DNA of 18,737 nucleotides from Chryseobacterium sp. UBA6632 (GTDB lineage: Bacteria > Bacteroidota > Bacteroidia > Flavobacteriales > Weeksellaceae). This document shows positions 14,708 through 18,737 of this stretch, in pieces (within the stretch, counting starts at the first letter, position 1; the number at the start of each line of letters is the position of its first letter). A program made the translations under genes and the position numbers. The notes beneath the pieces are model-generated. The model did not search any database. It was given only the letters and a program-made list of their open reading frames with translations, and was not told the DNA's origin. The DNA is taken from contig DKLU01000128.1 in NCBI GenBank assembly GCA_002455915.1, positions 1-18,737 on the forward strand, read 5' to 3'.

Positions 14708-15751
14708 ATGGCAGAAACGTTTGAAATAAACATTAATGAAAATTCCCGAGTTCCGAAATATAAGCAGATTGTAGATTCTATCCTGAACGGAATTGATGGT
14801 GGAGAAATTCAGATTGGAGAAAAAATTCCTTCGATCAACGAGCTCAGCGAATCTTGTTTTCTTTCAAGAGATACCGTTGAAAAAGCCTATAAAGAACTTA
14901 GGAAAAGGCAGATTATTGAGTCTGTAAAGGGAAAGGGATATTATATTTCGCGTGTTAATAAAAATGATACCATTAATATTTTCTTCCTGATCAATAAACC
15001 GAGTACTTACAAGATGATGATTTATAATTATTTTGTGAATGCAATCGGTTCCAAAGGCAATGTGGAGATGTATATTTACCATTGTGATGAAACGCTTTTC
15101 ATTAATTCATTAAAGAAAAATTTAGGCGGATTTGATTATTATGTGATTATGCCACATTTTCGGGATGAGCAGTCGAAACACACGAGTTCAACACAGGAAG
15201 TTATTGATATGATTGAACAAATTCCGAAGAACAAATTATTGATGCTTGATAATACAAAACCTAATATTTCAGGTGAATATGGCTCTATTTTTCAGGATTT
15301 TGAACATGATATTTATGAAGCATTAGAGGAAGGTTTAGACAAAATCAGGAAATATGAGAAGATCATTTTGGTATATCCTGACAAGTCGATTCACCCCTAC
15401 CCTTTTCGTATTGTTCGTGGTTTTGAGAAGTTTTGTAAAGATTTTAAATTGGATTATGAGATTTTGGATGAAATTTATCCCGACATGGAATTACAAAAGG
15501 ATATTTTCATCACTATTCGTGAACGTGATTTGGTAAATTTGGTAAAACAAATCAGACAGAATAATATGAAATTGGGTGAAGATATCGGCATCATTTCCTA
15601 CAATGAAACTCCACTGAAAGAATTGCTTGGGATTACGGTTATTACGACAGATTTTAAAGCGATGGGTGAATCTGCAGCATATATGATCCTGAAAAATAAA
15701 AAAGAATCTGTAAATAATGTTTTTAAATTTATTCAAAGGGATTCTTTATAA
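14708..15751 (+). CDS. GntR-family regulator with LacI-like sugar-binding effector domain
   Basis: A 347-residue cytoplasmic transcription factor. I start it at the ATG at 14708; the frame could begin five codons earlier at a TTG (14693), but the ATG leaves a complete domain. A GntR winged helix-turn-helix occupies about residues 14-82, with VPKYKQIVDSILNGIDGGEI, IPSINELSESCFLSRDTVEKAYKEL and the wing GKGYYIS. After DTINIFFLINKPS the rest (about 87-345) resembles the periplasmic-binding-protein-like effector domain of LacI/AraR-type regulators. It includes EDIGIISYNETPLKELLGITVI near the C-terminus. This domain pair is typical of sugar-responsive regulators such as AraR and the Bacteroides fucose regulator. 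It lies between the secreted-enzyme cluster and the sugar kinase/lactate dehydrogenase genes, so it is the best local candidate for their control, with a deoxysugar or derivative as effector. The ligand is inferred. Confidence 0.9.
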   Translation: MAETFEININENSRVPKYKQIVDSILNGIDGGEIQIGEKIPSINELSESCFLSRDTVEKAYKELRKRQIIESVKGKGYYISRVNKNDTINIFFLINKPSTYKMMIYNYFVNAIGSKGNVEMYIYHCDETLFINSLKKNLGGFDYYVIMPHFRDEQSKHTSSTQEVIDMIEQIPKNKLLMLDNTKPNISGEYGSIFQDFEHDIYEALEEGLDKIRKYEKIILVYPDKSIHPYPFRIVRGFEKFCKDFKLDYEILDEIYPDMELQKDIFITIRERDLVNLVKQIRQNNMKLGEDIGIISYNETPLKELLGITVITTDFKAMGESAAYMILKNKKESVNNVFKFIQRDSL

Positions 15752-15774
15752 ATTATCTCTTTAAAAACATCAAA

Positions 15775-15788
15775 TGCAATCGATTACA
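15775..15788. promoter_or_regulatory. LacI-type operator-like site upstream of the NTF2-like gene
   Basis: TGCAATCGATTACA fits TGNAANCGNTTNCA at every fixed position and is palindromic apart from one pair. It lies 37 nt before the start codon at 15826. Its last 13 bases are identical to 6629-6641 upstream of the GH28 gene, which suggests the same regulator binds both. Confidence 0.55.
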
Positions 15789-15825
15789 CTAACTATTTAA
15801 ATAAGAAAAATATTATAAATTTATT

Positions 15826-16269
15826 ATGATCAAAAAAATAATTTTAGCCATGAGTTTTTTAATGGCAGTAACTATTTCCGCACAAAAAACTAATGATAAA
15901 GATGCTGTGACTGCGGCTTCAGAAAAATTAAGACTAGCAATGATCAGCGGAGAAAAACCTGAATTGGAAGCTTTAATTTTACCTGAATTAACTTATGGAC
16001 ATTCTGGTGGACATATTGATGATGCTACAGAATTTGTTGAAAAATTAGTCAGCAAAAAATCTGATTTTGTGACCATTGACATTACCAATCAGAAGGTTGA
16101 TATTGTGGGAAATACCGCGATTGTACGTCATCATTTATATGCAACGACTGCTGATGCCGGAAAAGCACCTGGCGATGTAACACTGGATATTGTTCTGGTT
16201 TGGACTAAAGTGAAAAAAGACTGGAAATTGTTGGCTAGACAGGCGGTAAAGTCTGAGAAAAAGAAATAA
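15826..16269 (+). CDS. Small exported NTF2-like/SnoaL (DUF4440-type) protein
   Basis: A 147-residue protein with a signal peptide ending MAVTISAQ (cleavage after about residue 19). The mature part has the order expected of an NTF2-like cone fold: an N-terminal helix (AVTAASEKLRLAMISG), ALILPELTYGHSGGHIDDATEFVEKLVSK, then the beta strands IDITNQKVDIVGNTAIVRHHLYAT, VTLDIVLVWTKVKKDWKLLARQAVK. These proteins range from ketosteroid-isomerase-like enzymes to non-catalytic binding proteins, so no reaction can be assigned. H and D residues in YGHSGGHIDD could line a pocket. It follows the GntR-type gene by 74 nt on the same strand but has its own operator-like site. A periplasmic role in sugar handling is a guess from context. 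Confidence 0.85.
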   Translation: MIKKIILAMSFLMAVTISAQKTNDKDAVTAASEKLRLAMISGEKPELEALILPELTYGHSGGHIDDATEFVEKLVSKKSDFVTIDITNQKVDIVGNTAIVRHHLYATTADAGKAPGDVTLDIVLVWTKVKKDWKLLARQAVKSEKKK

Positions 16270-16281
16270 ATTGGCTGGAAA

Positions 16282-16346
16282 CTTGAAGAAGGAAGCCGGA
16301 GGTTGTTGAACGCATAATTCAATAACTTCCAGCCTCCCTCTTCAAG
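16282..16346. repeat. 29-bp imperfect inverted repeat between convergent genes
   Basis: Arms at 16282-16310 and 16318-16346 match at 24 of 29 positions around a 7-nt loop, and all five differences are transitions. The stem fills the gap between the ends of the NTF2-like gene (plus) and the lactate dehydrogenase-like gene (minus), so it may act as a bidirectional terminator. There is no T-run on either side. The arm words (GGAAGCCGGAGGTTGTTGAA) resemble repeats I recall as common between genes in Chryseobacterium genomes. Confidence 0.7.
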
Positions 16347-16363
16347 CATCCTTACCCAAAAAA

Positions 16364-17515
16364 CTACTTCACTCTAAAGTTCTGTAACTCTTCCGGTTTT
16401 TCACAGCAAACCTGCTCCATTACTTGTCTGAACTGCATTTTCAGCATTTCAATGATATGATCTCCGCCTTTGTCGCCTAAAGCTCCCACAGCATACATGA
16501 ACGTTCTTCCCATAAAGGTAAATTCGGCGCCACAGCTTAAGGCACGGGCAACATCCGGACCGGTTCTTACGCCACTGTCCATCATTATTTTAATCTGACC
16601 TTTATATTTTTCGCTGATTTCTTTCACCACCGCAATAGTAGATTCTCCGGCATCCAATTGTCTTCCGCCGTGATTGGAAATAATCATTCCATCGAATCCT
16701 AAACGGACTGCTTCTTCTGCGTCTTCATCGGAAGCAACACCTTTAATGACCAATTTTCCTTTCCATTTATCGCGAATGGCTTTGATTCTATCTGAATTTA
16801 ATCTTCCGGAAAACGTAGAATTCATGAACTGCCCCAGTTGTTTCACATTCATGTTTTTATCCATGTATTTTTCCATTGTCTTAAAACTTGGAACCCCGTG
16901 TTTCAGAATTTCAAGACACCATTCTGGTTTTGCTAACGCTTGGGAAATATTTCGATAATTCAATTGAGGAGGCATTGCCAAACCATTTCTGATTTCTTTG
17001 GCTCTGTACCCGAAAGTCGGAACATCAGACAAAACACATAATACATCATAACCAGAAGCTTCACAACGTTCGAGAATATCGTCTCGTAACCATTCTTCTC
17101 TCGGATGATATAATTGATACCAAGCTTTTCCTTCCGTTAATTCCGCAATTCTTTCGATACTGCTTGTGGTAACGGTACTTAAAATGAAAGGAATATTATG
17201 TTTAAAAGCTGCTTTAGCCAGAATTTCCGGAGCATTTGGCCACATCAAACCTTGTAATCCAACGGGAGAAATTCCGAAAGGGGCAGAGTATTTTACGCCA
17301 AATAATTCGGTTTCCATATTGGCTTCCGCATAATTGTTATTCAAATAACGCGGGCGAAGCAGAACGTCTCTCAGTTCGTTTGTATTTCGATCTCTGTTGA
17401 TGTTTTCGTTACAGCCACCATCCAGATATTCGAACGCAAAACGGGGCATTCTTTTTTTTGCTCTTTCAATGAGAAGTTCAAGGGAGGCGTAACGCGTATC
17501 AAAGGGAAATGCCAT
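16364..17515 (-). CDS. lldD: FMN-dependent alpha-hydroxy-acid dehydrogenase, L-lactate dehydrogenase-like
   Basis: A 383-residue TIM-barrel flavoenzyme of normal family length that oxidises L-2-hydroxy acids, most likely L-lactate to pyruvate. Visible signatures are FAFEYLDGGCNENINRDRN (26-44), APFGISPVGLQGLMWPNAPE (78-97), WYQLYHPRE (132-140), the catalytic segment ISNHGGRQLDAG with H282 and R285, and the FMN-phosphate site MDSGVRTGPDVARAL (312-326) followed by GRTFMYA. It lacks a signal peptide and would act in the cytoplasm, perhaps at the membrane. It starts 85 nt downstream of the sugar-kinase gene on the same strand and is probably cotranscribed with it. In L-rhamnose and L-fucose catabolism the aldolase yields lactaldehyde, which is oxidised to L-lactate; this enzyme would complete that branch. 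Glycolate or another hydroxy acid is a possible alternative substrate. Confidence 0.92.
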   Translation of the reverse strand: MAFPFDTRYASLELLIERAKKRMPRFAFEYLDGGCNENINRDRNTNELRDVLLRPRYLNNNYAEANMETELFGVKYSAPFGISPVGLQGLMWPNAPEILAKAAFKHNIPFILSTVTTSSIERIAELTEGKAWYQLYHPREEWLRDDILERCEASGYDVLCVLSDVPTFGYRAKEIRNGLAMPPQLNYRNISQALAKPEWCLEILKHGVPSFKTMEKYMDKNMNVKQLGQFMNSTFSGRLNSDRIKAIRDKWKGKLVIKGVASDEDAEEAVRLGFDGMIISNHGGRQLDAGESTIAVVKEISEKYKGQIKIMMDSGVRTGPDVARALSCGAEFTFMGRTFMYAVGALGDKGGDHIIEMLKMQFRQVMEQVCCEKPEELQNFRVK

Positions 17516-17527
17516 AATTTGTTGTTC

Positions 17528-17591
17528 GTTGTTGGTTGATAGTTGCTGGTTTTACTATTTTGTTGTCAACTGACAAGCATTAACCAACAAC
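17528..17591. repeat. Imperfect inverted repeat between the kinase and lactate dehydrogenase genes
   Basis: GTTGTTGGTTGAT (17528-17540) and ATTAACCAACAAC (17579-17591) match as inverted arms at 12 of 13 positions, with GTTG-rich sequence between. It fills most of the 85-nt gap within the presumed operon. It could form an mRNA hairpin that adjusts the ratio of the two products, or be another dispersed intergenic repeat. Confidence 0.5.
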
Positions 17592-17600
17592 TAAAATATT

Positions 17601-18737
17601 TTATACATTAAAAATTAAAGGTTGAAGCAAATTCATCTGATAATGTTGCTGTAAGAAGGTTTCATCGATTTCTTTGTTTGAAATCACCATCGATGCACCC
17701 AACGCAGAACCCAGCGGCGAATGTGTAGACATCACGCTGTAATCCTGAAAATGGTGAGACATCAGCTTCATAAATACATCATTATCTGTGAATCCTCCAT
17801 CAATATAAATGGTATTGATTTCTGAATTTCCGATCGCATTTTTTATCGTATGAATCTGTAAATCCATTAATTCAATCATTAACTGATGATAAGCTTCTTC
17901 AAATGTAGCAAAAGAATTTAAATCTGTTTCACTAATCATTTTTCTTTTTAAAGCAATTCCTTCAAAACGGAAATATACCGCCTGATGCTTCATCAAATGT
18001 AAATATAATTCCTGATCAAATTGTACTTCTCTGTGGAAACCATATTCTTTTCCATAATGATTGCACAGTTTTTCAACCTGAATTTTATATTCATTGCCCA
18101 TGAAAAAACGCGATGCTTTTACACGTTTTCCGTCGATTCGCATATAATTCAGGCAATTGTTTTCAATGTCTTCATCTGTTAAACTTTCATCATTAAATGG
18201 ATTTAAAGAAATACTCCAGGTTCCTGTTGAGAGCAATAAAAACGGCTCTTTTTTACTTAAAATATAAGGTAATAATGCCGATGAAGAATCATGGATTCCT
18301 ACACCGATTTTGATTTTTTTGTTTCTGTATGAAGTGTTGATACTTGCAGAAGTCGGTACAATTGGAGGTAATAAAACGTCGATCCCTTCTTCGTAAACCC
18401 AGTCATGATAATCATTTTTATCGTAGTTCCACAAATTGGTGTGGCAGCCTATCGAAGTAAATTCCGACACACAAATTCCGGTAAACAGATAAGACAGATA
18501 TTGAGGTAAATGTAGACTGTATTTAATTTTTTTGAAGGTTTCTGGATGCTTATGCTTTAGCCAAAACAACTGCATTCCCGAATTCAGCATTCCGGATTGT
18601 GGAGATGCTGTTTCGCGGGCAATTTTCAGTTTGTTTCCGTGTTTTTCGTAGAATAAATCAAGAATATCCTGATCCATTGGTTTGGTGTAATTGTACAAAG
18701 GTGTCAGAACATTTCCTTTCTGATCCAAATGCACAAA
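17601..18737 (-). CDS. FGGY-family sugar kinase, probable L-rhamnulokinase/L-fuculokinase type; 5' end beyond the right edge
   Basis: The frame is open through the last base of the window. The GTG at 18734-18732 is an internal Val codon preceded by Phe, so the true start lies outside and roughly 90 N-terminal residues are missing. The visible 378 residues cover the rest of domain I and all of domain II. Numbered from that Val, GVGIHDSSSALLP (144-156) holds the catalytic base D149, LLLSTGTWSIS (166-176) is the phosphate-binding segment, YIDGGFTDNDVFMKLM (310-325) is the adenosine motif, and SPLGSALGASMV (339-350) closes the fold. The HD in the catalytic motif recalls RhaB-type kinases. The enzyme would phosphorylate a ketose (L-rhamnulose or L-fuculose) before aldol cleavage; the downstream lactate dehydrogenase supports a deoxysugar. 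The precise substrate is uncertain without the N-terminus and the missing upstream genes. Confidence 0.9.
   Translation of the reverse strand, partial: FVHLDQKGNVLTPLYNYTKPMDQDILDLFYEKHGNKLKIARETASPQSGMLNSGMQLFWLKHKHPETFKKIKYSLHLPQYLSYLFTGICVSEFTSIGCHTNLWNYDKNDYHDWVYEEGIDVLLPPIVPTSASINTSYRNKKIKIGVGIHDSSSALLPYILSKKEPFLLLSTGTWSISLNPFNDESLTDEDIENNCLNYMRIDGKRVKASRFFMGNEYKIQVEKLCNHYGKEYGFHREVQFDQELYLHLMKHQAVYFRFEGIALKRKMISETDLNSFATFEEAYHQLMIELMDLQIHTIKNAIGNSEINTIYIDGGFTDNDVFMKLMSHHFQDYSVMSTHSPLGSALGASMVISNKEIDETFLQQHYQMNLLQPLIFNV

Noticed and set aside
18732..18734. GTG at 18734 as the true start of the sugar kinase
   Set aside because: The frame continues to the window edge (Phe before the Val), and the fragment lacks the N-terminal kinase segment.

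Overview
The window looks like a piece of a low-GC Bacteroidota chromosome, most likely a Chryseobacterium-like member of the Flavobacteriia. The reasons are AT-rich intergenic DNA, weak or absent Shine-Dalgarno sequences, secreted proteins whose signal peptides end in ...AQ, TAnnTTTG-type -7 promoter boxes, and the gene families present. The assignment rests on reading the sequence; no search was run.

Left third (1-6250, all minus strand): a metal-efflux locus. Read in transcription order it holds a TetR-family regulator (5558-6190), a small exported Cys-rich DUF6660-like protein (5181-5507), a 1454-residue fusion of a CzcA-type RND pump with a TolC-like outer-membrane factor (664-5028), and the start of the lipoprotein adaptor (<1-661), which begins 2 nt after the pump's stop codon and runs off the left edge. 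The fusion carries what looks like a complete internal signal peptide between its two halves. A perfect 8+8 palindrome lies upstream of the TetR gene. A promoter box faces the other way, toward a roughly 230-nt stretch with no clear gene that ends in a strong terminator.

Middle (6500-14430, plus strand): a secreted carbohydrate-degradation cluster. It has a GH28 pectinase-type hydrolase, a 1202-residue DUF4450-like protein and a 711-residue protein, the last two resembling (alpha/alpha)6-barrel glycosidases. All three have signal peptides. The two gaps between them hold related imperfect palindromic elements, and the cluster ends in a terminator. The 1202-residue gene contains a short GC-rich palindromic insert that is read in frame.

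Right third (14430-18737): a GntR-type regulator with a LacI-like effector domain and a small exported NTF2-like protein (plus strand), converging on an FMN-dependent L-lactate dehydrogenase-like gene and a truncated FGGY sugar kinase (minus strand). The kinase plus lactate oxidation suggest L-rhamnose (or L-fucose) catabolism through lactaldehyde and lactate. With GH28 this would fit release and use of sugars from rhamnogalacturonan-type pectin. That link is inferred: isomerase, aldolase, transporter and SusC/SusD genes are not in the window. A TGNAANCGNTTNCA-like operator occurs upstream of both the GH28 gene and the NTF2-like gene, which suggests co-regulation.

No tRNA, rRNA, CRISPR array, transposase or prophage gene was seen.
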